A DNA stretch of 64,000 nucleotides from Allorhodoferax sp032337135 (lineage in GTDB: Bacteria; Pseudomonadota; Gammaproteobacteria; Burkholderiales; Burkholderiaceae_C), in assembly GCF_032337135.1 (NCBI RefSeq), contig NZ_JAVXZZ010000002.1, forward strand, positions 310,001 to 374,000, given 5' to 3'. The notes under the pieces were generated by a model that saw nothing but the letters and a program-made list of their open reading frames with translations, was not told where the DNA came from and did not search any database. The translations under genes and the position numbers were made by a program. This document shows positions 43,303 through 52,926 of this stretch, in pieces; positions within the stretch are counted from its first letter, which is position 1, and every line of letters begins with the position of its first letter.

Positions 43303-44460
43303 TCAGGCCACGCGCAGGCAGTTGCGGCCCTGGTTCTGGGCCTGGCGCAGCGCGGTGTCCACCCGGGACAGGCAGGGTGCGGTGTCGACATCGACATGGC
43401 GCACCACCGTCAGCCCGACGCTCATGGTGAGTGATACGGTGCAACGCGAGGAGACCAGGGGTTCGTCCGCAATGGCGGCACGGATGCGCTCGGCCTGCTT
43501 GCAGGCGTCGGCCAGTTCGGTGTCGGGCAGCAACAGCATGAAGTCGTCACCACCGAAGCGCGCGATGACGTCCGAGTCGCGCACCGTGGCCCGCAGGCGC
43601 TGGCCGATGGCCCGCAGGGTCTTGTCCCCGGCCGTGTGGCCGTAGCGGTTGTTCACCTGCTTGAACTGGTCCAGATCCATCAGCACCAGGGCGTAAGGGC
43701 GGCCGCCGCGCAGGAAGCGCGCATGCTCTGCCTTGAGCCGCTCCAGCATGACGCTGCGGTTGCTCAGCCCAGTGATCTGGTCCTGTGACACCAGGTTGTC
43801 CAGACGCTTGATCAACGAGCCCAGCACCAGCGCAAACAGCGAAAAATTGAAGAAACCCAGCGAGACCTGGAACGCCGTGGTGGCCACGATGATGAAGGTG
43901 GTGGTGCCTTCGAAGTCGAAATGCGCGGCGTTGCGGCTCTGGCTCATCATGAAAGCGCGCACCAGCAGCACCACCACGGTCAGCACCACGGGAAACACCA
44001 GCAGCACCTGGGTGATGCGCTGGCGCTGGAACCACTCGGGTGCGTTCGACCACAGCAAGCGCACGATGCCCGACACCGGTACCGCCAGCGTGCAGGCGAA
44101 GATCCAGGCCAACCAGTCCGGGTGCCCGGGCTCCAGCCAGCGCACCACCTCAATCAGCACCAGGCCGCTGTAGGTTGCAACCAGGAAGGCGGGGCGAATC
44201 GCCTTGCGTTCCAGGTGGGCTAGCCCCTGCTGGATCTGCAGGAAGGCCGTGAGCAGCAGGAAGTTGATGGGCAGCTCCATGCTGAACGGTGCCCACAGTT
44301 GGCGCCCAAACATGAGCAGCGCCGCAATGCCGATGAGCAGCCAGCCCCAGGCCCAGTTCAGGCAGGCGCGCTTGTGCTCGCGGATGGACAGACCGACCGC
44401 CAGCCAGGCAGCGGAAAAGAGCAACAGCTCGACGGCCAGGCTGGCCAGTGAAAAGTTCAT
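43303..44460 (-). CDS. Membrane diguanylate cyclase (GGDEF)
   Basis: A 385-residue protein with about six N-terminal TM helices (residues 1-205, MASE-like, family not assigned) and a C-terminal GGDEF domain. The active-site loop is FGGDDF near residue 303, an allowed variant of GG[DE][DE]F, so it can make cyclic di-GMP from two GTP. An inhibitory RxxD site is not evident in the expected position. It converges on the AlkB fusion gene, with just 15 bases between the stops. Confidence 0.93.
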   Translation of the reverse strand: MNFSLASLAVELLLFSAAWLAVGLSIREHKRACLNWAWGWLLIGIAALLMFGRQLWAPFSMELPINFLLLTAFLQIQQGLAHLERKAIRPAFLVATYSGLVLIEVVRWLEPGHPDWLAWIFACTLAVPVSGIVRLLWSNAPEWFQRQRITQVLLVFPVVLTVVVLLVRAFMMSQSRNAAHFDFEGTTTFIIVATTAFQVSLGFFNFSLFALVLGSLIKRLDNLVSQDQITGLSNRSVMLERLKAEHARFLRGGRPYALVLMDLDQFKQVNNRYGHTAGDKTLRAIGQRLRATVRDSDVIARFGGDDFMLLLPDTELADACKQAERIRAAIADEPLVSSRCTVSLTMSVGLTVVRHVDVDTAPCLSRVDTALRQAQNQGRNCLRVA

Positions 44461-44568
44461 CGGGGGAGCGGGTAATGATGGAGGCGTGTATTGTGCCGCC
44501 TTCCGGTGGCGTCGCAGCTTGCCTTCTCCCTCGGTTCGGGCCGCTGGCGCTTGCGGCGGCCATGCCCT

Positions 44569-46449
44569 TCAGATCTGCACCCGGGTTCCGAGTTCGACCA
44601 CGCAGTTGTTGGGCAGGTTGAAGAACCCGGCCACGCTGCCGGCGTTGCGCGACATCACTGAAAACACGGTTTCCCGCCAGCGCGCCATGCCGTGTCCCTT
44701 GGTCGGAACGATGGTTTCCCGGCTCAGGAAGTAGGAGGTCTCAAACAGGTTGATCGGCAAGCCCTTGGCCTTGCACAGCTCCAACGCCTTGGGAATGTCG
44801 GGCGTGTTCTTGAACCCGTAGTTGATCTGCACGCGCCAGAAGTACTCCGTCAGTGGCTCCAGCTCCACCCGGTCCTGATAGGGTATCCAGGGAACCTCGT
44901 GGAAAACCACGGTGAGGATGATGTTGCGTTCGTGCAGCACCTGGTTGTGCTTGAGGTTGTGCAACAGGGCCTGGGGCACCGTGCCGGGGTTGGCCACGGC
45001 ATACACGGCGGTGCGGGCAACCTTGTGCATGGTCTCGTCGGCCGAGATCGCCTGAATGAAGGGCATGAGCTCGGGGTCGTCCTGGCGGATGCTGTCGATC
45101 AGCAGCTCGCGTCCCCGGCGCCATGTGGCCATGACGGCAAAGATGAGCAGCCCCAGCGCCAGCGGGAACCAGCCGCCTTGGAGGAGTTTGATGGAGCAGG
45201 ACACCACCAGCAGCAAGTCCAGGCTGAGAAACAGGCCGGTGGCCCCCACTGCGATGGGCAAGGGATAGTTCCAGGCATTGCGTACGACAAAGTAGGTGAG
45301 CAGGGTGGTAATGAGCATCGTCATGGTCACGGCGATGCCATAGGCTGCGGCCATGGCGGAAGAGCTGCCGAAGCCGAACACGGCCAGCAGCACGGCCAGC
45401 AGCAGGAACCAGTTGACTTCGGGCATGTAGATCTGCCCCGCTTCCTTTGAGGAGGTGTAGTGCACGTGCATGCGTGGCAGCAGCCCCAGTTGGATGGCCT
45501 GCTTCGTCATGGAATAGGCACCGGAGATCACCGCTTGCGAAGCGATCACGGTGGCTACCGTGGCCAGTACCACGGCAGGGATGAGCCACTCGGGCGGAAA
45601 CAGAAGATAGAAAGGGTTTTCCAGCGCAGCGGGGTTGCGCAGCAGCAGTGCGCCCTGGCCCATGTAGTTCAGTGCCAGGGATGGGAGTACCAGGCCCAGC
45701 CAGGCCAGCTGGATCGGCCGCTTGCCGAAATGCCCCATGTCGGCATACAGCGCCTCGGCCCCCGTGAACGCCAGGACGATGGCGCCGACGGCCAGAAAGA
45801 CGCCCCAGCCTTGTGCCCACAGAAAGGCCACGGCATGCTGTGGATTCAGGGCAGCAAGAATCGCCGGCTGACGGGCGATCTCCACCACTCCGGTGCAGGC
45901 CAGCACGCCGAACCAGACCATGATGATGGGACCGAACAGCTTGCCCACCGTGGCGGTGCCGAAACGCTGCATGGCGAATAGCCCGGTCAGCACCGCGGCG
46001 GCAATGGGCAGCACGTAGGGTTTGAAGGCGGGTGTGGCCACCTCCAGGCCTTCGACCGCACTGAGCACGGAAATGGCCGGTGTGATCACGCTGTCACCGT
46101 AGAACAGCGAGGCGCCGAATACGCCCAGCAGCAGAAGCGTGAGGTGCAGGCGACGGGTACCCCCAGCGGCGCGCGAAGCGAGTGCAGTCAGGGCCATGAT
46201 CCCGCCTTCGCCACGGTTGTCCGCGCGCAGGATGAGCAGCACGTATTTGAGGGTGACCACCGCCATGAGACCCCAGAAAATCACCGAAACCGCACCGATG
46301 ATGTGCGGTGCGTCCAGGGGAATTCCCGTGCCGGGGCCGAACACCTCTTTCATGGTGTACAGGGGGCTGGTGCCGATGTCGCCGTAGACGACGCCCAAGG
46401 CGCCCAAGGTGAGGGCAGCCAGGCTGTTGCGTTGGGGGTTCGCGCTCAT
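44569..46449 (-). CDS. kup: Low-affinity potassium transporter Kup
   Basis: A 626-residue K+/H+ symporter with 12 TM helices. The signature GDIGTSPLYTMKEVF is at about residues 21-35, and the C-terminal cytosolic domain ends in a short hydrophobic stretch (NNCVVELGTRVQI). ATG 46449 starts ten codons after the first possible one and matches the family start (MSANPQRNSLAALTLGALGV). It is downstream of the kdpE/kdpD-like pair on the same strand with a 70-base gap, suggesting control by that system. Confidence 0.95.
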   Translation of the reverse strand: MSANPQRNSLAALTLGALGVVYGDIGTSPLYTMKEVFGPGTGIPLDAPHIIGAVSVIFWGLMAVVTLKYVLLILRADNRGEGGIMALTALASRAAGGTRRLHLTLLLLGVFGASLFYGDSVITPAISVLSAVEGLEVATPAFKPYVLPIAAAVLTGLFAMQRFGTATVGKLFGPIIMVWFGVLACTGVVEIARQPAILAALNPQHAVAFLWAQGWGVFLAVGAIVLAFTGAEALYADMGHFGKRPIQLAWLGLVLPSLALNYMGQGALLLRNPAALENPFYLLFPPEWLIPAVVLATVATVIASQAVISGAYSMTKQAIQLGLLPRMHVHYTSSKEAGQIYMPEVNWFLLLAVLLAVFGFGSSSAMAAAYGIAVTMTMLITTLLTYFVVRNAWNYPLPIAVGATGLFLSLDLLLVVSCSIKLLQGGWFPLALGLLIFAVMATWRRGRELLIDSIRQDDPELMPFIQAISADETMHKVARTAVYAVANPGTVPQALLHNLKHNQVLHERNIILTVVFHEVPWIPYQDRVELEPLTEYFWRVQINYGFKNTPDIPKALELCKAKGLPINLFETSYFLSRETIVPTKGHGMARWRETVFSVMSRNAGSVAGFFNLPNNCVVELGTRVQI

Positions 46450-46519
46450 TGCCGTACCAAGTGATGAACAAGGCACCACTGTGACGGGCCACGCATCAGT
46501 AACGCATAAGTACCGCCGC

Positions 46520-47206
46520 TCAGGCCACGGCCAGGCGGTAGCCGACGCCGGTTTCGGTCAGCAGGTGACGCGGGTCGGCCGGGTCCTGTTCGATCTTGGC
46601 ACGCAGCTGGCCCATGTACAGGCGCAGGTAGTGCGTGTGCTCGGTGAATTCCGGGCCCCATACATCGGTCAGCAACTGCCGATGTGTGACGACGCGCCCG
46701 GCGCTGCGTACCAGGCGGGCCAGCAGCTTGAACTCGGTGGGAGTGAGGTGCAGCAGGTTGCCCCGGCAGTGCACCTCGCGCAGGGACAGGTCTACCTTCA
46801 GGTCGTCCAGTTCATGCAGGGTCGTGGCGGCACCCAGTGCGGTGCCTCGATGGCGCAGGGCTACGCGAATGCGGGCCAGCAGCTCGCCGACCGCAAAAGG
46901 CTTGGTCAGGTAGTCATCGGCACCGGCATCGAGCAATGCAATTTTCTGTGTTTCCTGGTGCCGGGCCGAAACCACGAGGATGGGGGTGGTGTGCTGCTTG
47001 CGCACCGCGCGTACCAGCGTGATGCCATCGCCGTCAGGCAAACCCAGGTCCAGCACGATGACGTCGGGCGCGGTGTGGTCCACCAGCGCCTGCGCCTCAC
47101 GGACGGACACCGCCGTCACGACCTCAAAGCCCTCCACGGACAGGCTCGATTGCAGCAGCGCCCGAATCTCCCTGTCGTCCTCCACCACCAATACACGCAG
47201 GCTCAT
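46520..47206 (-). CDS. kdpE: OmpR-type response regulator, KdpE-like
   Basis: A 228-residue regulator: receiver domain with the phosphoacceptor Asp in VIVLDLGLPDGDG near residue 52 and the conserved KPFAVGEL at 102-109, then a winged-helix DNA-binding domain (LTPTEFKLLARLVRSAGRVV). Overlaps the sensor kinase gene by four bases. KdpE usually activates kdpFABC at low K+; no kdpFABC lies nearby, and kup is the next gene, so the target here may be kup. Confidence 0.9.
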   Translation of the reverse strand: MSLRVLVVEDDREIRALLQSSLSVEGFEVVTAVSVREAQALVDHTAPDVIVLDLGLPDGDGITLVRAVRKQHTTPILVVSARHQETQKIALLDAGADDYLTKPFAVGELLARIRVALRHRGTALGAATTLHELDDLKVDLSLREVHCRGNLLHLTPTEFKLLARLVRSAGRVVTHRQLLTDVWGPEFTEHTHYLRLYMGQLRAKIEQDPADPRHLLTETGVGYRLAVA

Positions 47207-48699
47207 GGGGACTCCGTCGCCGTGGGGGGCGTGTCGATGGGCAGGCGCAGCATGAAGCTGCTGCCGCCGCCGCCGCGACGCCTTGCCGTGAGTGTGCCGC
47301 CATGCACCTTCGCGATGGCGCGGCATACCGCCAGGCCCAGGCCACTGCCACGCTGTCCCGACTGGTCACCTCGTGCGTAGGGCGCAAAGATCGCCTCCAG
47401 CCGGTCGTCGGGAATGCCCGGACCGCGGTCCTTCACTGCGACGACCAAAGTGCCCTCGTCGGTACCCACCGACAGATCGACGGCCTCGCTGCTGTACTTC
47501 AACGCGTTGTCCAGCAGGTTGGTGAGCAGCTGGGCCAACAGTACCGGGTCGGCCTTGATCAGCGGCAAGTCGGTCGGCACCTTGGAGCGGATACGGCGGG
47601 TGCTGTCGCGCTGGCGTACCCGCGCCAGCACGCTCCCGACGATCTCTTCCATCGACTCCCATTGGTGGGCGCTTGCGCTGGTGGGGTTCGCGAGTTGCAT
47701 CAGTTGCAACGTGTTTTCGGTCACCTCCGACAGGTAACTGGCCTCACGGACGATGCTGGCGAGCAGGCGTTGGCGCTCGGCAGCGCTGAGCTTGTCGGAC
47801 TGGGTTTGCAGCGCTGACGCCGCGCCGACCACGGCCGCCAGCGGTGTGCGCAGGTCGTGCGCGATGGAGGCCAGCAAGGTGCTGTGCGTCTGCTGGCGTT
47901 GGGCCTCCCATTGCGCGCTCTGGAAGGCGGATTGCAGCCGAAGGCGCCAGATTGCCTGTGTGAGCAGCGAGGCAATGGCCTGGCCATGTTCGCGACCGGT
48001 GGCGTCTGGTGCCCGCGCCGGCTGGATGCAGAGCGCGCCCAGGCTGTGGTGGTCACCGAGTGGGAGGTACCAGGCATCCAGGCCGGGCCAGCGTCCGGTT
48101 CCCGGCCCCAAGGTGGCGGATTCCTTCATGCAACAGGCCAGCCCATCAATGACGGCTGAGGGTATGTGCGCGCCCCATGCCGATGCTTCATCCGGCCCGC
48201 CCAGGGCCAGGTAGTTGGGGCCGCGGAACGCGCGGTTCAGATGGCGCATCCCGATGCCTGCAATGTCTTCCACCGAGCGTGCGTCGGCCAGTTCGGTGGC
48301 AAGTGTTTGCAACTGATCGGCACGCTGCGCATTGCTGTGCGCTGATTGCGTCTCGCGGCGCAGCGTGGCAGACAGATGGCTGATCACCAGGGCGACGATG
48401 GACATCGTTGCCAGGGCAACGATGTTCTCGCTGCTTTCGACCTGGAAGGTCCAGCGTGGCGGAACGAAAAAGAAATTGAATGCCGCCACCGCGCCCAGGG
48501 CACAACCCAGCGAGGCCTGCCAGGGCTGGCTGTACGCCACCACGACCACGCCCAGTACGAAGAGCATGGCCTGGCTCAGCAGGGAGGTATGGCTGTCCAG
48601 CACCAGCCCCGCCAGGGTGGACAGCGCAAGTGTCCCCAGCACCACGCCCAGCGGGCGTAGCACGGTGGTCACCGGTGGAGGATCAGGCAAGTCAGTCAT
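47203..48699 (-). CDS. Sensor histidine kinase, short KdpD-like
   Basis: A 498-residue kinase equivalent to the C-terminal half of KdpD: a four-TM DUF4118 region (residues ~15-110, with FNFFFVPPRWTFQV), a GAF-like region, HisKA with the phospho-His in LASIAHDLRTPLAAVVG near 273, and HATPase with DNALKYSS, DRGPGIP and GSGLGLAV. The N-terminal KdpD/USP domain (~400 residues), which senses K+ and other signals in full-length KdpD, is missing. Coupled to the regulator gene by overlap. A GTPase-like N-terminal domain elsewhere is not excluded. Confidence 0.88.
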   Translation of the reverse strand: MTDLPDPPPVTTVLRPLGVVLGTLALSTLAGLVLDSHTSLLSQAMLFVLGVVVVAYSQPWQASLGCALGAVAAFNFFFVPPRWTFQVESSENIVALATMSIVALVISHLSATLRRETQSAHSNAQRADQLQTLATELADARSVEDIAGIGMRHLNRAFRGPNYLALGGPDEASAWGAHIPSAVIDGLACCMKESATLGPGTGRWPGLDAWYLPLGDHHSLGALCIQPARAPDATGREHGQAIASLLTQAIWRLRLQSAFQSAQWEAQRQQTHSTLLASIAHDLRTPLAAVVGAASALQTQSDKLSAAERQRLLASIVREASYLSEVTENTLQLMQLANPTSASAHQWESMEEIVGSVLARVRQRDSTRRIRSKVPTDLPLIKADPVLLAQLLTNLLDNALKYSSEAVDLSVGTDEGTLVVAVKDRGPGIPDDRLEAIFAPYARGDQSGQRGSGLGLAVCRAIAKVHGGTLTARRRGGGGSSFMLRLPIDTPPTATESP

Positions 48700-48833
48700 C
48701 GGGACCGCAGCGTATCACTGCAGGTGTCAGGATTGCATTAGGAACCCGGGTGACCGTGCCAGCAGTTTCGAGGGGATCGGCCTTGTCTTGGCGACCCGCC
48801 AGCCAGGCTTCGCGCTGGCCGAGTGTGCCGTGC

Positions 48834-51152
48834 TTACGCTGCCAACTGCAACTCGGATTCGTTGCTGGCCAGCAGTTTGTCCAGTGCCCGGCCCACGATC
48901 GGGGTCTGGTCCAGCGTCTGCAGCTGGCCCATGCGCAGCATGGCGGCCACCTCGCGCTCGCTGCGCACGAAGGCATCGAAGCCCTCGCGGTTGGTGAACA
49001 GGAAGCGGGTACGCATGGGGCTGATCCACTGCAGCTTGCAGCGAAAGCCCGGTGCGCCGCCTTCGTGCACCTCGAACCACTGGCCGCGGGTCAGGGCCCG
49101 GGCCGCGGCATCGAAACTGTCGTCCTGCGCCGCGCGCTTGGCAGCACGGCGTTGCTCCAGGGCTACCAGCGCTTGCTCGCTGTCTTCCTTTTCCTGGTTG
49201 GCCGTGTGGGCGTCCTGGGGCTGCGGGGCCTTCATGCGGATGGCCAGCATGTGGGTCGAGATCAGGCGCTTGGTGAAGGTTGCGCGGGCGTCGCCGTCCC
49301 AGTGGATCGCATCGAGCTCGGTGTTGAGCGTGCGCACCAGCTCGGGCAGCACGGCCACCAGGCGTTGGCGCTCGTCCGTGGTGGTCTTGGGTTGGGTGCT
49401 CCAGATCAGTTGGTCCATCGTTGCCAAGGCTGCCGCGTAGGCGCCTGGCTGGGTCGATTCAGCCAGCCAGGCACGCGCAATCACCTCGCGCCATTGGTGG
49501 GTCAGGAAGGGTGTCAGGAACGGCGCCAGCGGCAGCCCCTCGGGCAAGGCCTGCAATCGGGCGTGCACCAGTTCGTCGGCCTGTGCCAGTGCAGACTGCA
49601 GCGCCTCCTTGGAGACTTCGTGCTGCGCCACGGGCTCGTTGCGGGCTTGGGCCTGCTGCTCGCACTCGAACAGGAATTCGGTGAACTCGGCCAGCAGTTC
49701 CTGGAACAGGGTCAGGTCATCCGCAAACTCGGTCAGCACCCGCTGCACGGTGGATTCGATGCGCTGGTACAGCGGGTCCTGCTCACCGCGCTCCGGCGCC
49801 CATTCCACGGCCGCATGGGCCAGGGTGTCGACCAGCTTGCGCGCCGGGTGCTCGTGCGACATGAAGAAGTCGCGGTCGATCATGGCGGCCTTGAGCACCG
49901 GAATCTGCAGGCGCCCCAGGATGACCTTGAGTTGCATCGGAATGGCGGGGTCGGCAAAGACGTAGTCGAACACCTCGGCCAACACGTCCACGGTGGCGCG
50001 GTCGGGTTCGGGGGCGCGGCGGATCTCGTCGCGCTCGCGCAGGCGGCGCAGCACGTTGTCGGTGCCATCGGCTTCCGGTGCGTACAGTCCGAAGTGGGAG
50101 ACCGTGCTGCCCCCTGCCTGCAGTGCGTCCAGGTAGTGCAGCAGCTGCGGGTCGGCATCGGGCAGGCTGGTGGGGCTGGCGTCCGCGCCGTGCATGCCAC
50201 TGGCGCCCTCGGGGGCTGGCGCTCCCGCGGCAGCAACGCCCAGGCGCTGCAGAAAGGCCTTGGCCTGTGCGGCAATGCTGCGCCCGGCGGGGACCAGTGC
50301 AGCCCAGGCGGAAGAGGGCGGCTGGGCGGCGTGGCCACCAGTCCCAGGGTTGGGGGTGGAACCACCGGGAGCCGAGGCGGGGGCCGCAGCGGCGGCATTT
50401 GCCGATGCACCTTGTGCTGCGCCTGTAGGCAGCGGAGCGAACCCGGAGTCGGCGGTCTTGCGCACGCGGTGCACTTTCTGTGCCTCGATGCCGGCGCTCG
50501 ACAAGGTGCAGTTGAGGTCGGTGTAGAGCGGGGTCAGGTCCAGGAAATGGTCGGGCTCCAGCGAATCCATCAGGTCTTCGGTGGCGGCCTGGTCGAACGG
50601 ACCGTTTTCCCAGGCCTTCATGAAGGCGCGTGCAAACACGAGCGGGCGGAAAGGGTTGTCTGCGAGCGCGGTGTTCTCGATGCCGCGCAGCACCCCCAGG
50701 CGCAGCGTGAGCGGCTCCAGCCCCGGTTCGTAGCGGGCATTGAAGCGCTGGCAGATGCGGTCGAGCAGCAGGATGCGGTGCACTTCGTCCACGTCGATCA
50801 GGCTCAGGCTGAGTCCGTCGAGGTCACCGATGCCGGGGATCTTGTGCGTGGGTTCCAGCGAAGGGAAGCTCTGTGCCACTTCCTCCTGAATGCTCAGCGG
50901 CAGTTGCGTACGCAGCGCCGCCCGGAATGCAGGGCCTTGCTGTCCCAGCAGCTGGATGGCAGAACGTACGTTCTGGGCTTTCTCCGGTGGCAGTCGGCTG
51001 TCGGCCATGTCCTGCAGGTGGGAACGCACGGCCAGCAGCAAGGCGCTTTCCTGGGACTGGAAGAACTGCAGCGCCTGACCCACCAGGGCACGCACCAAGG
51101 CAGCAGCCCGCGGGTGCTGGGTAAGGCTGGTGAGGTGGTCCTGGTTGCGCAC
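48834..51152 (-). CDS. DUF1631 family protein
   Basis: A ~772-residue, mostly helical cytosolic protein of the DUF1631 family, found mainly in gamma- and betaproteobacteria. The first ~230 residues and the part from ~390 onward are conserved-looking; in between (about 235-330) is a low-complexity Ala/Gly/Pro-rich linker. The C-terminal GQWFEVHEGGAPGFRCKLQW block is characteristic. No catalytic motif. Start is uncertain: the frame is open to ATG 51257; I placed the start at GTG 51152 because the upstream region overlaps the presumptive promoter and is not family-like. Confidence 0.82.
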   Translation of the reverse strand: MRNQDHLTSLTQHPRAAALVRALVGQALQFFQSQESALLLAVRSHLQDMADSRLPPEKAQNVRSAIQLLGQQGPAFRAALRTQLPLSIQEEVAQSFPSLEPTHKIPGIGDLDGLSLSLIDVDEVHRILLLDRICQRFNARYEPGLEPLTLRLGVLRGIENTALADNPFRPLVFARAFMKAWENGPFDQAATEDLMDSLEPDHFLDLTPLYTDLNCTLSSAGIEAQKVHRVRKTADSGFAPLPTGAAQGASANAAAAAPASAPGGSTPNPGTGGHAAQPPSSAWAALVPAGRSIAAQAKAFLQRLGVAAAGAPAPEGASGMHGADASPTSLPDADPQLLHYLDALQAGGSTVSHFGLYAPEADGTDNVLRRLRERDEIRRAPEPDRATVDVLAEVFDYVFADPAIPMQLKVILGRLQIPVLKAAMIDRDFFMSHEHPARKLVDTLAHAAVEWAPERGEQDPLYQRIESTVQRVLTEFADDLTLFQELLAEFTEFLFECEQQAQARNEPVAQHEVSKEALQSALAQADELVHARLQALPEGLPLAPFLTPFLTHQWREVIARAWLAESTQPGAYAAALATMDQLIWSTQPKTTTDERQRLVAVLPELVRTLNTELDAIHWDGDARATFTKRLISTHMLAIRMKAPQPQDAHTANQEKEDSEQALVALEQRRAAKRAAQDDSFDAAARALTRGQWFEVHEGGAPGFRCKLQWISPMRTRFLFTNREGFDAFVRSEREVAAMLRMGQLQTLDQTPIVGRALDKLLASNESELQLAA

Positions 51153-51381
51153 GGTCTTTTGCGGTCTATCAATGCGCTGCCAACGACAAAAGCAGCGTGT
51201 CTGGATCGATGCCCCGATGTTCGCACGCGGGTGTGAAAAAGTTGTGAATCCGAGCACCCGTAGCGTGTTGCCAGGCGCTCCAATTCGTTACGATTTGTAA
51301 GGTGGCTCCTGCGCAAGGCCGGAACATGCGTTATGAGTCAGCACGCTCGCCATCGTGGCGTCGATCACCCAAGGACTTTCC

Positions 51382-52833
51382 ATGAACGTTTTTTCCCTGC
51401 TTCCCGTCTGCGCCGCGATCTCATTGGCCGGTCTGGGTTCCGGTGCTTTCGCGCAAGCTGCCGAGCAACGCTCCACCCTGGCCGACCAGCGCGAGGTGGC
51501 CGTCACCATCTACAACGACAACCTGGCCCTGGTGAAAGACCAGCGCCGCATTGCGCTGCCTCCAGGTGCCAGCAACCTGGCGTTTCGCGATGTCAGTGCG
51601 CGCATGCGTGCCGAAACGGCCCTGCTGCGCAGCGTGAGCCAGCCCGGTGCCGTGCGCGTGGTCGAGCAGAACTTTGACTTCGACCTGCTGAGCCCGCAGA
51701 AGCTGCTGGAGAAGTACGTGGGCCAGACCGTGAGCGTGGTGCGCACGCACCCGACCACCGGTGCCGAGACCGTGGAGAGTGCCAAGGTGCTGGCCGCCAA
51801 TGGCGGGGTGGTGCTGCAGGTGGGCAACCGCATCGAGACCGGGGTGCCCGGGCGTATCGTCTATGGCGAGGTACCTGCCAATTTGCGCGACCGCCCCACG
51901 CTGGTGATGGCACTGGAAAACGCGCAGCCCCAGGCGCAGGACATCGAGCTGAGCTACCTCACGGGTGGCCTGTCCTGGCGCGCCGACTACGTGGTGGAAC
52001 TCGGGGCCAAGGACGACATGCTCGACATTTCGGGCTGGGTGACACTGACCAATACCAGCGGTGCAACCTACCGCAATGCCCGTCTGCAGTTGGTGGCGGG
52101 TGATGTGAACCGGGTGCAGCAGGAAATGCAGGCCGCGCCACGCGCCCTGGCCATGGCCGCACCCGCCATGGCCAAGGTGGCCAATGACATGGCCGAGGAA
52201 GGCCTGTTCGAGTACCACCTGTACACCCTGGCGCGCCCCACCACCATCGCCGAGAACCAGACCAAGCAGGTGGCGCTCATGTCCGCCAACGGCGTGCCAG
52301 TGCGCAAGGAGATGGTGCTGCGTGGCAGCGATTACTACTACCAGTCGCAGGCAGGGGAGATTGGCAAGAAGCTCAAGGTGGGGGTGTTCGTCGAGTTCGA
52401 GAACAGGGAAGCCGCGCGCCTGGGGTTGCCTCTGCCCAAGGGCGTGGTGCGGGTCTACAAGAAGGACAAGGCTGGCAACGCGCAGTTCATCGGCGAAGAC
52501 CGCATCGACCACACGCCCAAGAATGAGAAGGTGCGCCTGAAGCTGGGCGAGGCCTTCGATGTAACGGCCGACAAGCGCCAGACCGACTTCCGCCAGGTGA
52601 GCAACGACAACCGCAAGGGCTATGCCTTCGACACCGCCTACGAGATCGTGCTCAAGAACGCCAAGGACGAAGCCGTGCAGGTGACCGTGCAGGAGCCCAT
52701 CCCCGGCGACTGGCAGATGACCGCCAGCAGCCAGCCGCATACCAAGGCAGCGGCCAACCTGGCTACCTGGACCGTGAACGTGCCCGCGCAAGGCAGCACC
52801 AAGCTCACCTACCGGGTGCTGACCCGGTTCTGA
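51382..52833 (+). CDS. Exported DUF4139 family protein
   Basis: A 483-residue secreted protein. Signal peptide at residues 1-25 (MNVFSLLPVCAAISLAGLGS...). The mature part contains VAVTIYNDNLALVKDQRRI near 39-57 and LSYLTGGLSWRADYVVEL near 192-209, both typical of DUF4139 proteins; the C-terminal beta-rich portion is the main domain. Function unknown; likely periplasmic. ATG 51382 follows AAGGAC. It is divergent from the DUF1631 gene. Confidence 0.88.
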   Translation: MNVFSLLPVCAAISLAGLGSGAFAQAAEQRSTLADQREVAVTIYNDNLALVKDQRRIALPPGASNLAFRDVSARMRAETALLRSVSQPGAVRVVEQNFDFDLLSPQKLLEKYVGQTVSVVRTHPTTGAETVESAKVLAANGGVVLQVGNRIETGVPGRIVYGEVPANLRDRPTLVMALENAQPQAQDIELSYLTGGLSWRADYVVELGAKDDMLDISGWVTLTNTSGATYRNARLQLVAGDVNRVQQEMQAAPRALAMAAPAMAKVANDMAEEGLFEYHLYTLARPTTIAENQTKQVALMSANGVPVRKEMVLRGSDYYYQSQAGEIGKKLKVGVFVEFENREAARLGLPLPKGVVRVYKKDKAGNAQFIGEDRIDHTPKNEKVRLKLGEAFDVTADKRQTDFRQVSNDNRKGYAFDTAYEIVLKNAKDEAVQVTVQEPIPGDWQMTASSQPHTKAAANLATWTVNVPAQGSTKLTYRVLTRF

Positions 52834-52871
52834 TGCTTCGGGAGCTTGAATAAGGGGGGAAAATGGCCGCT

Positions 52872-52925
52872 GCCCGCATGGATACTGCGTAGCACGCTAC
52901 TGGAACGATAGCGACTGCAGCGGGC
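52872..52925 (+). repeat. Dispersed palindromic repeat with outer stem, between convergent genes
   Basis: Begins GCCCGCATGGATACTGCGTA and ends CGACTGCAGCGGGC, with outer arms GCCCGC/GCGGGC that pair and an inner CGCTACtggaaCGATAGCG-type stem. It fills the gap between the DUF4139 gene and the diheme gene, so it could stop transcription both ways. Confidence 0.68.
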
Positions 52926-52926
52926 T

